Assembly (NCBI GenBank): GCA_016710075.1
Contig: JADJLO010000022.1
Location: 62,001 to 126,000, forward strand
From: Acidobacteriota bacterium
Lineage (GTDB): Bacteria > Acidobacteriota > Blastocatellia > RBC074
DNA: 64,000 nucleotides
Direction of reading: 5' to 3'
In this document: in pieces, positions 29,302-38,977 of the stretch
How positions within the stretch are numbered: the first letter of the stretch is position 1
Layout: every line of letters starts with the position of its first letter
Notes under the pieces: model-generated
Database searches by the model: none
The model's input: only the letters and a program-made list of their open reading frames with translations
What the model was told of the DNA's origin: nothing
Program-made: the position numbers and the translations under genes

Positions 29302-30213
29302 ATGACCCAGAAAATCGTTCGTCGCCTCATAAGCTCAGCGATTCTATTTAGTGCCTTATTTTTTACAGGCTCCAGTGTCCTTGCTCAGGTCAACGTTAAC
29401 TCGTATTACCCGAATGACATCAGGCCTGGAAGCATACTGTTTTTCAATCGCTATACAAGCAACCCGAACAATCCTCAGCAGGGCGACACCCAGTTAAACA
29501 TTACCAATGTAAGTCAGAGCCTGAGAGCCGAACTGCATCTGTTTCTGGTGGATGGAGCGACCTGCACGGTTGCAGACTTTTTCCTCTCACTGACACAGAA
29601 TCAGACTTCATCATTTCTGTTGAGTGATTACGATCCAGGTGTTCAGGGCTATATAGTTGCGGTTGCAACGAACGGTGGAACGCCTGCTCAGTTCAATCAT
29701 CTTATTGGCACCGTCTACATCAGGGAGACGGACGGGCGGACGGCCGTGCTGCCCGCGATTTCATTCCTCAAGCGTTCCCCGGGTGAAATTCAGCCGAAAC
29801 AGGATGGATCTTACAGCCTGCTTTTCAACGGCATTGAATACGAACAATTTCCGTCTTCGCTGGCCATTTCAAGTTTCAACAGTCAGGTTACCGATCAAGG
29901 GTCGCTCGTCCTGCTTTCACCCACTTCGGATCTTACATTTGGAGCCGTCAACCAGATAAGCATCTTTACACTGTTATATGATGACACGGAAAAATCATTC
30001 TCGAGTAGCATACAGTTAAGGTGTTATCTCTATTCGTCTTTAACCAATCTTTTCAATCGGGGCGGCAGCATCACCAGACAGGTTCCTGCGGGAAGAACCG
30101 GCTGGATTCGAATGAGCGCCACCAGTCCTCTGATTGGATCGTTCATTATCAGGGGGCCGGTATTCAGCGGAGGCCACAATCTGCATACCTCTGGCGCTGC
30201 TGCCTTCTTATGA
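29302..30213 (+). CDS. Secreted protein consisting of one 'GSIL/FNHLIG' domain
   Basis: 303 residues. Start at 29302 with GGAGGG ribosome site; signal peptide LISSAILFSALFFTGSSVLA. The mature protein (41-303) is one copy of the domain found twice in the divergent 1151-residue protein: RPGSILFFNRYTS, LNITNVS, SLTQNQTSSFLL, GYIVAVATN, QFNHLIGTVYIRE, LLFNGIEYEQFPSSLAI, and a C-terminal SGGHNLHTSG matching DGNLHILST. There is no recognised catalytic motif and no membrane anchor. It is followed by a strong terminator, so it is monocistronic. Confidence 0.72.
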   Translation: MTQKIVRRLISSAILFSALFFTGSSVLAQVNVNSYYPNDIRPGSILFFNRYTSNPNNPQQGDTQLNITNVSQSLRAELHLFLVDGATCTVADFFLSLTQNQTSSFLLSDYDPGVQGYIVAVATNGGTPAQFNHLIGTVYIRETDGRTAVLPAISFLKRSPGEIQPKQDGSYSLLFNGIEYEQFPSSLAISSFNSQVTDQGSLVLLSPTSDLTFGAVNQISIFTLLYDDTEKSFSSSIQLRCYLYSSLTNLFNRGGSITRQVPAGRTGWIRMSATSPLIGSFIIRGPVFSGGHNLHTSGAAAFL

Positions 30214-30261
30214 AATTACTCTGCCTGTGTTTTGATTTAATACCAAAGTCAATTCAAAAAA

Positions 30262-30306
30262 AAATAAAGGGTAAACTGAGAGATCAGTTTACCTTTTATT
30301 TTTTTT
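30262..30306 (+). terminator. Rho-independent terminator after the short GSIL-domain gene
   Basis: An 18-base stem (30262-30279 with 30284-30301, one G-U pair, GAGA loop) is followed by a short T run. It lies about 50 bases after the stop at 30213. Confidence 0.85.
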
Positions 30307-30582
30307 CATGCATTCCGGAAAGTCACCATTGGCCGGAAAATAAAGAATAAAAAATGTGCTCAAGTGTATGTAATATCTGCATTAGAAATATTCGCAGTGT
30401 ACGATTTCAGGATACTTGTATCTTGAACAAACAGGATATATGCTATGAGCCAATCTGATAAAGCGTTGAAACAGTGGGGGATAGTCCTCCAACAAACCCA
30501 ATGGTACGCGATTTGCCTTATGATTGTGGTGGTAATAATGGAGTTGTTATCTATTACCTCAAAAGAAAACAGGGAGGGACAG

Positions 30583-31626
30583 ATGAGAGTGAATAAAGTG
30601 TTTGGATCAGTTTTGCTTGGATTGGTATTTGGCTTTGGCATAACGGTTTCCGCGCAGGAGACCAAAAAGGAGGGACAGATTGATCAGAGCCGCGCGGTCA
30701 AGATTCCCGCAGGGGCAAAGCAGAAAGTGCGAGGAGTGATAGTCAGTCGGGACGCGTACAATTTCATTTTACGAGACATGACTGGCGGAGACGTTCAGGT
30801 AAACCTCACCAATTTAACCAAGGTTGAGGAGAAGAAGAGCAATCCCTTCCGCCGTTCGAAGAATTACGGAACGACGCAGTTGCTGCGCGGACTGACAATA
30901 GAAGTTGAGGGCCGCGGAGATGCAAACGGTTCGCTGGTGGCTGAAAAAGTCAAGATGACCGATGATGCGCTGGTTGTAGCCCGCACTGTTGAATCCCGTG
31001 TGACGCCGGTTGAGGGCAGGGTTGGCGATGCAGAAGGCCGCATTAGCCAGGCAGAGGCGAATGCACAGCGTCTTTCCGGCCAGCTTGAGGAATTGACGGC
31101 GATTTCGAATGCCGCGCGCGGAGGCGCCAAGGCGGCTCAGGATACGGCAGATTTTGCGATCGCCGGAGTAAGCGCGACCAACAAGCGAATTGACCAGATA
31201 GTATCCACTTTGGACGATTATGAGCCGAAGCGCGGAATCACGGTTAACTTCAAGGTTGGAAGTTTCAAGTTATCGCCGGATGCAATGGCCACTCTGGATG
31301 AGATCGCGACGCAGGCCAAGACCGAGCGGGCGTATGTCATCGAGGTTACCGGTTTTGCCTCGGCTGACGGCAAGTTGGATCTCAATCGAAGGCTCAGCCA
31401 GCAGCGAGCCGATGCGGTAGTCAGATATCTGGCGGAGAATCACATGATTCCGCTGCGCCGCATCGTCACTCCGTTTGGTTATGGCGTGGCCCAGCCGATT
31501 GCAGACAATACGACTCGTGAGGGGCGCGAACAGAACCGTCGCGTCGAAGTGAAGATACTTGTTAACAAGGGTCTTACTTCGCCGCCTCCGCCGGTCAACA
31601 TGACCAGACCCAACAGCGGTGAATAG
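30583..31626 (+). CDS. OmpA-family protein (peptidoglycan-binding C-terminus)
   Basis: 347 residues. The start at 30583 is supported by GGGAGGG upstream and an immediate signal peptide (VFGSVLLGLVFGFGITVSAQ); an open frame 46 codons longer is rejected. Residues about 35-110 are beta-rich (AGAKQKVRGVIVSRDAYNFI). The segment 125-205 is helical (RVTPVEGRVGDAEGRISQAE), and 225-335 is an OmpA/MotB domain (IEVTGFASADGKLDLNRRLS, EGREQNRRVEVKIL) that binds meso-diaminopimelate peptidoglycan. It probably links envelope layers. Confidence 0.88.
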   Translation: MRVNKVFGSVLLGLVFGFGITVSAQETKKEGQIDQSRAVKIPAGAKQKVRGVIVSRDAYNFILRDMTGGDVQVNLTNLTKVEEKKSNPFRRSKNYGTTQLLRGLTIEVEGRGDANGSLVAEKVKMTDDALVVARTVESRVTPVEGRVGDAEGRISQAEANAQRLSGQLEELTAISNAARGGAKAAQDTADFAIAGVSATNKRIDQIVSTLDDYEPKRGITVNFKVGSFKLSPDAMATLDEIATQAKTERAYVIEVTGFASADGKLDLNRRLSQQRADAVVRYLAENHMIPLRRIVTPFGYGVAQPIADNTTREGREQNRRVEVKILVNKGLTSPPPPVNMTRPNSGE

Positions 31627-31787
31627 CCGGTTTGAGAACCGACGGCAGTAAAATCTGATTAGATTTCAGATATGGGATTGGCAGGGTTGCAGATGGATTC
31701 AACCTGATTGAGAATGATCAAGTTGATCTGGTGTAATCACTGTCAATCCCTTTTGATTATAGTCGACTCGTGGAGCGTACAAAATAA

Positions 31788-32944
31788 ATGAGAAGTATCT
31801 CAACTGAAGCGAGTTTCAAAAAACAACTGTCGTTTTATGGCGTCCTGATAATGGTCTTACTGGGGTCTGGAATCGTCACATATAGTGTCGCTGCCCAGGC
31901 AAAGCGGGAGCGGCGTGTCACAAAACCGGTTGAGACTTCAAAAGAGCAGCAGGGAGCGAAGCCATCGCCCGCTGGATCAACCGATAAGCAGCAGCCAAAG
32001 CCGGATAGCACTCCAGCGCAAGCGGCAGCAGACCCCAGCAGCAGCAGCAGGAAAAGCCTCCAGTAAAAGCTAAGGAAGCCGCGCCTGAACCGGAGGCGGA
32101 GCCGATAAGAATCAACTCAAACCTGGTCGCTGTGCCGGTTTCAATCACTGACGAAAACGGCAATCCCGTGAGAAATCTGAAAGCCGATGATTTCGAACTG
32201 GAAGAAGAGGGGCAGATTCAGCAGGTTCAAACTCTGGGTGAGCCAGGGAAAGCGCCGATCGAGCTGGCATTGTTGTTTGACGTATCTCGCAGTGTCCGGA
32301 ACAGGTTCGATTTCGAGCGTGAAGCGGCAAGCCGCTTTTTAAAGGAAGTCATCAAGAGTGGCGATACGGTCTCGGTCTTTCTGATTGGAAGTTCCACGAA
32401 ACTTTCAGTGCCGCGCAGCGACAATGTCGACCAGGTCATCAACGGGACTCAATCAATTGAGCCGACCGATGAGGCCACGGCATTTCACGATTCTATCGTC
32501 AAAGCGGCGAGGTATCTCGATGACAATGCCAATCCCGGGACAAGGCGGGTGATGGTTGTCATCTCTGACGGTGAGGATACCAACAGTGAAAGATTCCGAT
32601 TGGGAGATGCACTGACTGAAATCCAGCGGAGCGACGCCCTCTTTTATGCAATCAATCCCAGCGGACCGTCGATCCGCCTCAACCGGATCAGCACCAAAGG
32701 TCACGAGGGAATGGTCAGGATTGCATCGGAGACCGGCGGTATGGCCTTTCTACCCGACAAGCTGGAAGACCTGACCAGGGTTTTCAGCCAGATCACAGCC
32801 GAGCTCCAGGCTCAATACCTGCTTGGTTATTACTCAACAAATGAAAAAAACGACGGTAAATTCCGCCGCATCTCGGTAAAAGTGCCGAAGCATTCGGAGT
32901 TGAGAATCAGGGCTCGCCAGGGCTACTATGCCCCTAAGGAATAA
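31788..32944 (+). CDS. Secreted VWFA-related Acidobacterial-domain protein; one frame break
   Basis: About 385 residues after correction. The first part holds a membrane/signal segment (YGVLIMVLLGSGIVTYSVAA) and a charged, Pro/Gln-rich linker ending in a CAG tract. The frame breaks at 32033-32036, where an expected five C appear as four. With one base added, the linker reads on through RINSNLVAVPVSITDENGNP into a VWA domain: LLFDVSRSVRNRF (MIDAS), VVISDGEDTNSERF, and the family tail AQYLLGYYSTNEKNDGKFRR. Translation of the raw sequence stops at 32066. Confidence 0.83.
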
Positions 32945-33172
32945 AATAACGATCGCCTTCAGCTTGCTTTTTTTTCAACCCGCCGCATATCCAGCCGGTA
33001 AAGCCACTCATCCAAAGAACCATACAGGTCACCTCCCTTTTTCAGCCGCTCATTAATTTCACGTATACATTAAGGCGTGAAAGAATTAAATTTATCCTTT
33101 AATCAACGGCATTCACATAAGAATCTATAAATCTGGAGCTGCATTGAATGAGGCAGCCAGTGGAGGTACAGG

Positions 33173-35362
33173 ATGAATCACGGCAGATATTTGACTTTAG
33201 TACTAGCGGTAATGTTCTTTTTGACAATATCGTGGACAACGGGAGCGGCCCAATCGAATGGTTCGATCAGAGGGACAGTAACCCTTGAGGACAAAAATCT
33301 TCCGCTCCATAACGTGGTCATCATCATCACGCAATTAAGACGATCGACACTGACCGACGATCAGGGCAAATTTGAGTTGACAGAGGTTCCACCGGGGACA
33401 TACAGCATCGTGGCTCGAATGGACCGGGTACCGGATTTCGTGCGCCAGATTGAGATAAAGGCCGGCGAGAACATCGAATATGACATTCAGATGAAGCTGA
33501 CCGGCATTCGGGAGCAGGTTAACATCTCAGCCACGGGCAACGAACAGGCAGGACTGGAGTCTTTTCAGGGAGTCACTGGCGTGGATTTCACGACGCTGCT
33601 TGAGAAGGACACATCATCGCTGGGAGAAGCTCTTGAGCGATATCCGGGGATATCGAAAAGAAGTTTCGGCCCGGGGTCAGCCAGACCCGTCATCAGAGGA
33701 TTTGACGGTGACAGGGTGTTGATCGCACAGGATGGAGTCCGTTCGGGCTCGTTATCATATTCATCCGGCGATCATGGAGAGCCGATCAATCTGTTGTCGA
33801 TTGAGCGGGTTGAGGTGGTCAGAGGTCCGGCAACGCTTCTTTTTGGAAGCAATGCAATTGGAGGGCTGGTCAATGCCGTCAGCGGGCATGAAAAAGCTCA
33901 TGAGGGGCTGAGAGGATATTTTTCAGGTCTTGGAAGCTCGACCAACAATCTTGGCGGCAGCAGTGCCGGCATTGAATACGGCACCAAACGATGGATGCTC
34001 TGGGGCAATGGAGGGGGTCAGAAAAGCGGCGACTACAGTTCTCCGAACGGCAAGGTGGTAAACTCCGCGATCAAGGCATGGGATTTGACAGGCGGGACGG
34101 GGTTTTATTCAGATAAAGGATTCATCAGCGGCAGCTATACATTCAATCGCAATGTCTATGGAGTGCCGGTAGATTTCCGCGAGGAAGATCCTGAAGTTGC
34201 AGAGCTCAATCCACGGAGACACAATTTTCGAATCAATGGCGGGATCAACCATTTGACGGGGCCATTCGATCACATCCATTTGACGCTCGACTACACCGAC
34301 TACAAGCACCAGGAAGTGGTCGGGGGCGAGGTGGAGACCCAGTTTTTCAATAAAACCCTGTCTTACAGAACAATGGTGGAGCAAAAGAAGGTCGGCCGGC
34401 TATCGGGAAGTTTCGGGGTTTCAGGATTTCGGCGTGATTTCAAGAATGAAGGCGCGGAAACTCTGGCGCCTCCGACGGTGCAAAATTCATTTGCGGCATT
34501 CACGCTTCAGAACATCGATTTCGAGAAGGCGGCGTTTCAATTCGGAGCGCGTCTTGAGCACAACGGTTTCGATACCATCAGTACCGAGAGAAATCGAAAC
34601 CGGTCATTCACGGGATTCTCCGGATCGGCTGGAATACGGGTGCCGGTTTGGAGAGGCGGGGCTATCTCGGCGAATTACACCCATTCTTACCGCGCCCCGT
34701 CACTGGATGAGCTTTACAACTTCGGCCCTCATCCTGGAAATCTCACATTCGAGATCGGCAATACCAATCTCAAGCGCGAGGCCGGCGACGGTTTGGACCT
34801 TTCGTTCCGCCAGAGTTCCGAGCATTTCAAAGCCGAGGTCAATTTCTTCTACTACAATATGAGTAATTTCGTTTTCCTCGCGCCGACCGGAGAGCAGGAG
34901 GATGGACTTCCCGTCGCCGAATACAAGCAGGGCGACAGCAGATATTTCGGCACAGAAGTGGATCTCAATATCGGTCTATTTAAGAGCCTCTGGCTCAATA
35001 CCGGTCTTGATTACGTCAATGCGGAACTGAAATCAACATCGACTCCCCTGCCCCGAATTCCGCCGCTTCGCGCGCGTGTCGGGCTGGAATACATCTACAA
35101 GGCATTCCGGTTCAATCCCGAGCTGGTCATGGCCAGAGATCAGAGCCGCACGTTCGCCAACGAAACCGCGACTCCGGGTTACGGACTCGTCAACATCCTG
35201 GGATCGTACACTTTGAGCCAGCAGCACGCGGCGCATATCTTCAGCGTCAGCGGCTTCAACCTTGGCAACAAGCTCTATTTCAATCACCTCTCCTTCATCA
35301 AGGATATCGCTCCTGAAATCGGGCGAGGCGTGAGATTCACATATACGGTAAGATTCTTCTAA
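33173..35362 (+). CDS. TonB-dependent outer-membrane receptor, ZnuD-like
   Basis: 729 residues. GGAGG ribosome site and signal peptide; a carboxypeptidase-regulatory fold (GSIRGTVTLEDKNLPLHNVV) at about 30-110; plug domain with SARPVIRGFDGDRVLIAQDG and RVEVVRGPATLLFGSNAIGG; 22-strand barrel ending in Phe. The C-terminal NHLSFIKDIAPEIGRGVRF is reminiscent of ZnuD-type zinc receptors, so zinc or another metal is a reasonable but unproven substrate. No Zur box was identified. The stop overlaps the convergent aminotransferase stop by four bases. Confidence 0.88.
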   Translation: MNHGRYLTLVLAVMFFLTISWTTGAAQSNGSIRGTVTLEDKNLPLHNVVIIITQLRRSTLTDDQGKFELTEVPPGTYSIVARMDRVPDFVRQIEIKAGENIEYDIQMKLTGIREQVNISATGNEQAGLESFQGVTGVDFTTLLEKDTSSLGEALERYPGISKRSFGPGSARPVIRGFDGDRVLIAQDGVRSGSLSYSSGDHGEPINLLSIERVEVVRGPATLLFGSNAIGGLVNAVSGHEKAHEGLRGYFSGLGSSTNNLGGSSAGIEYGTKRWMLWGNGGGQKSGDYSSPNGKVVNSAIKAWDLTGGTGFYSDKGFISGSYTFNRNVYGVPVDFREEDPEVAELNPRRHNFRINGGINHLTGPFDHIHLTLDYTDYKHQEVVGGEVETQFFNKTLSYRTMVEQKKVGRLSGSFGVSGFRRDFKNEGAETLAPPTVQNSFAAFTLQNIDFEKAAFQFGARLEHNGFDTISTERNRNRSFTGFSGSAGIRVPVWRGGAISANYTHSYRAPSLDELYNFGPHPGNLTFEIGNTNLKREAGDGLDLSFRQSSEHFKAEVNFFYYNMSNFVFLAPTGEQEDGLPVAEYKQGDSRYFGTEVDLNIGLFKSLWLNTGLDYVNAELKSTSTPLPRIPPLRARVGLEYIYKAFRFNPELVMARDQSRTFANETATPGYGLVNILGSYTLSQQHAAHIFSVSGFNLGNKLYFNHLSFIKDIAPEIGRGVRFTYTVRFF

Positions 35363-36570
35363 AGCTTGTTGTATTGAGCGAGAGCATCGAGCAGCCTTTC
35401 GACATCTTCGTTATTGTTGAAGAAATGAATCGAGACTCTGACGCCTCCAATGCCGCCTGTGTAGCGCGCCGAGACGTAGACCCTCTTTTCTGAAAGGTAT
35501 TCAGTCAGTCTGACGGCGGAGCCAGGATCGTCATTGACGTTAAAAGTGACGATTCCGGCGCGCATTGAATCATGATCGGGCGTCACGATATTGGCGCCAA
35601 GGCTTTTGAGTCCTTCGATGAGATATCGTGAAAGGCTTCGAACATGGGATTCAATGGCAGTGGATCCCAGATCGTTGATCAGTTTGAGCGAGGCGCCCAG
35701 CCCGATTGCGCCCGGATAATTCGAGGTTCCGCCGGTCTCGAACTTACGGGCATCGGCGATGTAGTCGTATTTTCTGAACGGGGTAATCTCAGGGGTGCTG
35801 AAATATTTCCCCCAGCCGCCTTGAGGATCTTTCAAAGTGAGATACCCTCTCGTGAGAGGCTCGAGCTGATCAAAGCGGCGTCTGTTGAGGTAAAGGAATC
35901 CGCAGCCGAAGGGTGCATTGAGCCATTTATGTCCGCCGCAAGCGATAGCGTCGATCCCGAGTTTTGAGACATCAATGGATGAGACACCCAGTTGTTGAAT
36001 GGCATCGACAATCAGCCAGATGTCACGGCTTCGAGCCAGTTCGCTCAAGCCTGCCAGATCCAGCCTGAGACCGTTGGACCACTGAACCGAGCTGACGACA
36101 ATCGCCCTGGTTCTTTGATCACATGCTTGAGCAAAATCATCGACTGTGATCATGCCGTTGCGGTGCCGCACCGGTCGGAGTTCGAGATTTCTAAACCTGC
36201 GCGCATTATCGAACGGTATTGCAACCTGCAGGAATTCAAGATCGCAGATTAGAATATTGTCGCCATCTTCAAAAGGCATTGCGGCTGCAATGGAGTTGAG
36301 GCCGGCGGTTGTGCTCTCTACTATGGCGATCTCATCCGTCGATGAATTGAGCAGCCTGGCGGCTTCGATGCGGGCAGTCTCTCGGCGGCTGTCCATGGCA
36401 ATGTGTTGAGCAGTTGCCGAGGGTTGAGGGCAATGCATTGAATCTTCCAGAAATTCTTCAATCGCTTCGATTGAAACACTTGGGGCAATGCTGACGCAGG
36501 CTGAGTCCAGAAAAGCCTTATCATCGGTTCCCGGAAAAAGCCCGCGGATTTTTGCGTGATTGTCGAGCAT
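35359..36570 (-). CDS. Class V aminotransferase / cysteine desulfurase-like PLP enzyme
   Basis: 403 residues. The start at 36570 (MLDNHAKIRGLFPGTDDKAF) directly follows the methyltransferase stop; upstream codons in frame are shadow. PLP-enzyme landmarks: TTAGLNSIAAAMPFEDGDNI, the cofactor Asp in LIVDAIQQLGVSSIDVS, the Schiff-base Lys in ACGGHKWLNAPFGCGFLYL, and GGTSNYPGAIGLGASLKL. A desulfurase would need an active-site Cys loop, which is not obvious, so transaminase or lyase activity is equally possible. It is probably co-transcribed with the methyltransferase. Confidence 0.83.
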   Translation of the reverse strand: MLDNHAKIRGLFPGTDDKAFLDSACVSIAPSVSIEAIEEFLEDSMHCPQPSATAQHIAMDSRRETARIEAARLLNSSTDEIAIVESTTAGLNSIAAAMPFEDGDNILICDLEFLQVAIPFDNARRFRNLELRPVRHRNGMITVDDFAQACDQRTRAIVVSSVQWSNGLRLDLAGLSELARSRDIWLIVDAIQQLGVSSIDVSKLGIDAIACGGHKWLNAPFGCGFLYLNRRRFDQLEPLTRGYLTLKDPQGGWGKYFSTPEITPFRKYDYIADARKFETGGTSNYPGAIGLGASLKLINDLGSTAIESHVRSLSRYLIEGLKSLGANIVTPDHDSMRAGIVTFNVNDDPGSAVRLTEYLSEKRVYVSARYTGGIGGVRVSIHFFNNNEDVERLLDALAQYNKL

Positions 36571-36571
36571 G

Positions 36572-37312
36572 TTATTTTCTCGCAAGGTAGAACATCCGGC
36601 CGTCGCTGATGGTGAAACCGAACTCCCTGCGCGCATCGTAGGTTCTGACACGGTTGAAACCGGCGTCAGACAAGGAGCCGAGAACCTGATTTAATTCATA
36701 ATACCGCTGAGTCAGGGAAAGATCGGATCGTTGCCAGTAACCTTCTTCCAGCCTGAACATCGTTACATTGTATCGTTTGATCATCTCATTCGGATTATAA
36801 GTAGCTTTTACGATACATGCGTGATCATACCCGACGAAATCTATAGATTGTCCAAGCCTTTCGGATTCATCTTCCATATTCATATCAAAAAGGAATATGC
36901 CGTCATCCGCCAGAACTGAATGAACATTGCGAAAGACCGTGGTCAATTCATCGATATTCATGATGTGGTTGAGGCTGTCGAATGGAGAGATGACGGCGTG
37001 GAAATCGCCTGGAACCTCGAACGATCGGGCATCCGCGTGAATGAATTCAGCTCTTGGAGCGTTAGCGCGGGCAAAGTTCAACATCGCTTCCGATCCATCG
37101 ATTCCTGTCACTTTGAACCCGCAGCCGGCCAACCCCGCGGAGATCTGACCTGTGCCGCAGCACAAATCAAGAATCCTGCCGCCTGCAGGAAGATGCGGGA
37201 AAAGCACTACCTGGAAGATGGCCAGCGCTGTGCGGCTGAATTCGTTCCCCCAGTATTTGTTATAAAACCAGGCGAAGCGATCGTAATCGGAATAGATCAC
37301 CGGAGTTGACAT
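36572..37312 (-). CDS. Class I SAM-dependent methyltransferase
   Basis: 246 residues. SAM-binding motif I is GRILDLCCGTGQISAGL, followed by GIDGSEAMLNFARANAP, HADARSF and AVISPFDSLNHIMN. It matches the small-molecule methyltransferase type (Methyltransf_25 with a C-terminal beta extension). One base separates it from the downstream aminotransferase start, indicating an operon. Substrate unknown. Confidence 0.87.
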   Translation of the reverse strand: MSTPVIYSDYDRFAWFYNKYWGNEFSRTALAIFQVVLFPHLPAGGRILDLCCGTGQISAGLAGCGFKVTGIDGSEAMLNFARANAPRAEFIHADARSFEVPGDFHAVISPFDSLNHIMNIDELTTVFRNVHSVLADDGIFLFDMNMEDESERLGQSIDFVGYDHACIVKATYNPNEMIKRYNVTMFRLEEGYWQRSDLSLTQRYYELNQVLGSLSDAGFNRVRTYDARREFGFTISDGRMFYLARK

Positions 37313-37462
37313 CGACCTGAGTTTACCTTTCGCGGATTATCGTCGCAAATGCACAGCTCGAAACCCGTCAAAATCTTGTCGACACTTGGCTCAGGGCGAC
37401 TTTCAATATAACCTTCTGACCGGGGTTATTCCTGACATACCAGTTAACGAGGAGTAGATCAT

Positions 37463-38254
37463 ATGAATCTGCAAAATAAAGTTGCTGTAGTTACCGGGGG
37501 CGCCAGCGGAATCGGGCGGGCGCTGTGCAGAAGGTTTGCCGCCGAGGGCGCGGGTGCTGTCGTAGTCGCCGACATGGATCTCGATGGAGCATCGAAAGTT
37601 GCAGAGGAGATTGGCGGCAAGACCGCGAGTTTCGCAATCAGGACCAATGTCGGTATCGAGCAGGACGTCATCAATCTCGTCGAAGAGACGAATTTAAAAT
37701 TCGGGTCAATCTCGCTTTTCTGTTCCAACGCCGGGATCGGTGGGATCCCCGGTTTCGAAGGGGTCTCGAACGAAGCGTGGCAGCAGATCTGGGATGTGAA
37801 CGTCATGGCACATATTTTCGCTGCAAGGGCTGTATTGCCTCAGATGCTGGAACGAGGTGAAGGCTATCTGCTCAACACGGCATCAGCCGCCGGCTTGCTG
37901 ACTCAGATCGGATCGGCCCCTTATTCAGTGACCAAACATGCCGCAGTGGCTTTCGCCGAGTGGCTTTCGATCACTTATGGAGAGCGCGGGATCCGAGTCT
38001 CCTGTCTTTGTCCACAGGGAGTCCGAACGAACATGCTCAAGGAGGCATCCGAAAACGGGCCGAGCGCCTTCCTTCTTCAGAACGCACTGGAAGCCGAAGA
38101 TGTGGCGGAGATCGTGGTCAAGGGCCTGGCTGAAGAGAAGTTCCTGATTCTCCCGCATCCTGAAGTGGGCGACTATTTCCTGCGGAAGGCCACGGATTAT
38201 GATCGCTGGCTGCGCGGCATGCGACGGCTTCAAACTCAGATTCAGGAGGCTTGA
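37463..38254 (+). CDS. Short-chain dehydrogenase/reductase
   Basis: 263 residues, classical SDR. Cofactor motif VTGGASGIGRAL, Asp in VVVADMDLDGA favouring NAD, NAG motif CSNAGIGG, catalytic Ser in LNTASAAGLL and YxxxK in YSVTKHAAVAFAEWLS. It is the first of three tightly spaced genes (3-base gap, then a 4-base overlap). Substrate unknown. Confidence 0.92.
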   Translation: MNLQNKVAVVTGGASGIGRALCRRFAAEGAGAVVVADMDLDGASKVAEEIGGKTASFAIRTNVGIEQDVINLVEETNLKFGSISLFCSNAGIGGIPGFEGVSNEAWQQIWDVNVMAHIFAARAVLPQMLERGEGYLLNTASAAGLLTQIGSAPYSVTKHAAVAFAEWLSITYGERGIRVSCLCPQGVRTNMLKEASENGPSAFLLQNALEAEDVAEIVVKGLAEEKFLILPHPEVGDYFLRKATDYDRWLRGMRRLQTQIQEA

Positions 38255-38257
38255 GGA

Positions 38258-38977
38258 ATGGGTTATCTGGTACTCGTAAGGCATGGGCAGGCACGCACCT
38301 TCGAGCAGGACAGCGATCGCCTCTCCGATCTCGGGGAAGATCAGGCACGAGCGCTAGGGCGGTTCTGGTTAAGCCAGTCCGAAAGCTTTGATGAGATATA
38401 TTCCGGCACGCTGGTGAGGCAGCGCAGAACGGCTGAAATCACGGGCGACTGTTACTCGACTGCCGGGAGATCGTGGCCGAAACTCATACACACGCCTGAA
38501 TTCAACGAATACGATTCGGTCGGAATTCTCGACAAAATGATGCCTGCGCTTGCCGAGAGTGACCTGGAATTTCGAAAACTGGTGCTCGAATTTGAAAAAA
38601 ACAGGAGCTCGCCCGATCGCAACCGCTATTTTCAACACATGTTCGAAGCCGTGACGACTGCCTGGATCAAGGGCGAATTTCTGGTAGATGGAGTCGAGTC
38701 GTGGCAGGAGTTCAGTTCGAGAGTGAGGGGAGCGCTCAAACGAATCGCCGGCGCCGGCGGCGCAGGCCGAAGGGTTGCGGTCTTCACTTCTGGCGGAGTC
38801 ATCGGCCTTGCGGTCCAGACTGTCCTTGGATCCCCCGACAACAAGGCCCTCGAGATAAACTGGCGCGTCAAGAACTGCTCATTGACGGAAATCATCTTCG
38901 GACGCGACCGGTATTCTCTGGACTCTTTCAACACCATCCCTCATCTGGATGATCCGCGGCTGAGAACATTCAGATGA
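38258..38977 (+). CDS. Histidine phosphatase family protein (phosphoglycerate mutase-like)
   Basis: 239 residues. The phospho-His motif is LVRHGQARTFEQDSDRLSDL at the N-terminus, with the Arg in YSGTLVRQRRTAEI, the acid residue region in EFNEYDSVGIL and the second His position replaced in VFTSGGVIGL (usually SHGG). That substitution could reduce activity. It is in an operon with the SDR before and the HEAT-like gene after. Confidence 0.85.
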   Translation: MGYLVLVRHGQARTFEQDSDRLSDLGEDQARALGRFWLSQSESFDEIYSGTLVRQRRTAEITGDCYSTAGRSWPKLIHTPEFNEYDSVGILDKMMPALAESDLEFRKLVLEFEKNRSSPDRNRYFQHMFEAVTTAWIKGEFLVDGVESWQEFSSRVRGALKRIAGAGGAGRRVAVFTSGGVIGLAVQTVLGSPDNKALEINWRVKNCSLTEIIFGRDRYSLDSFNTIPHLDDPRLRTFR

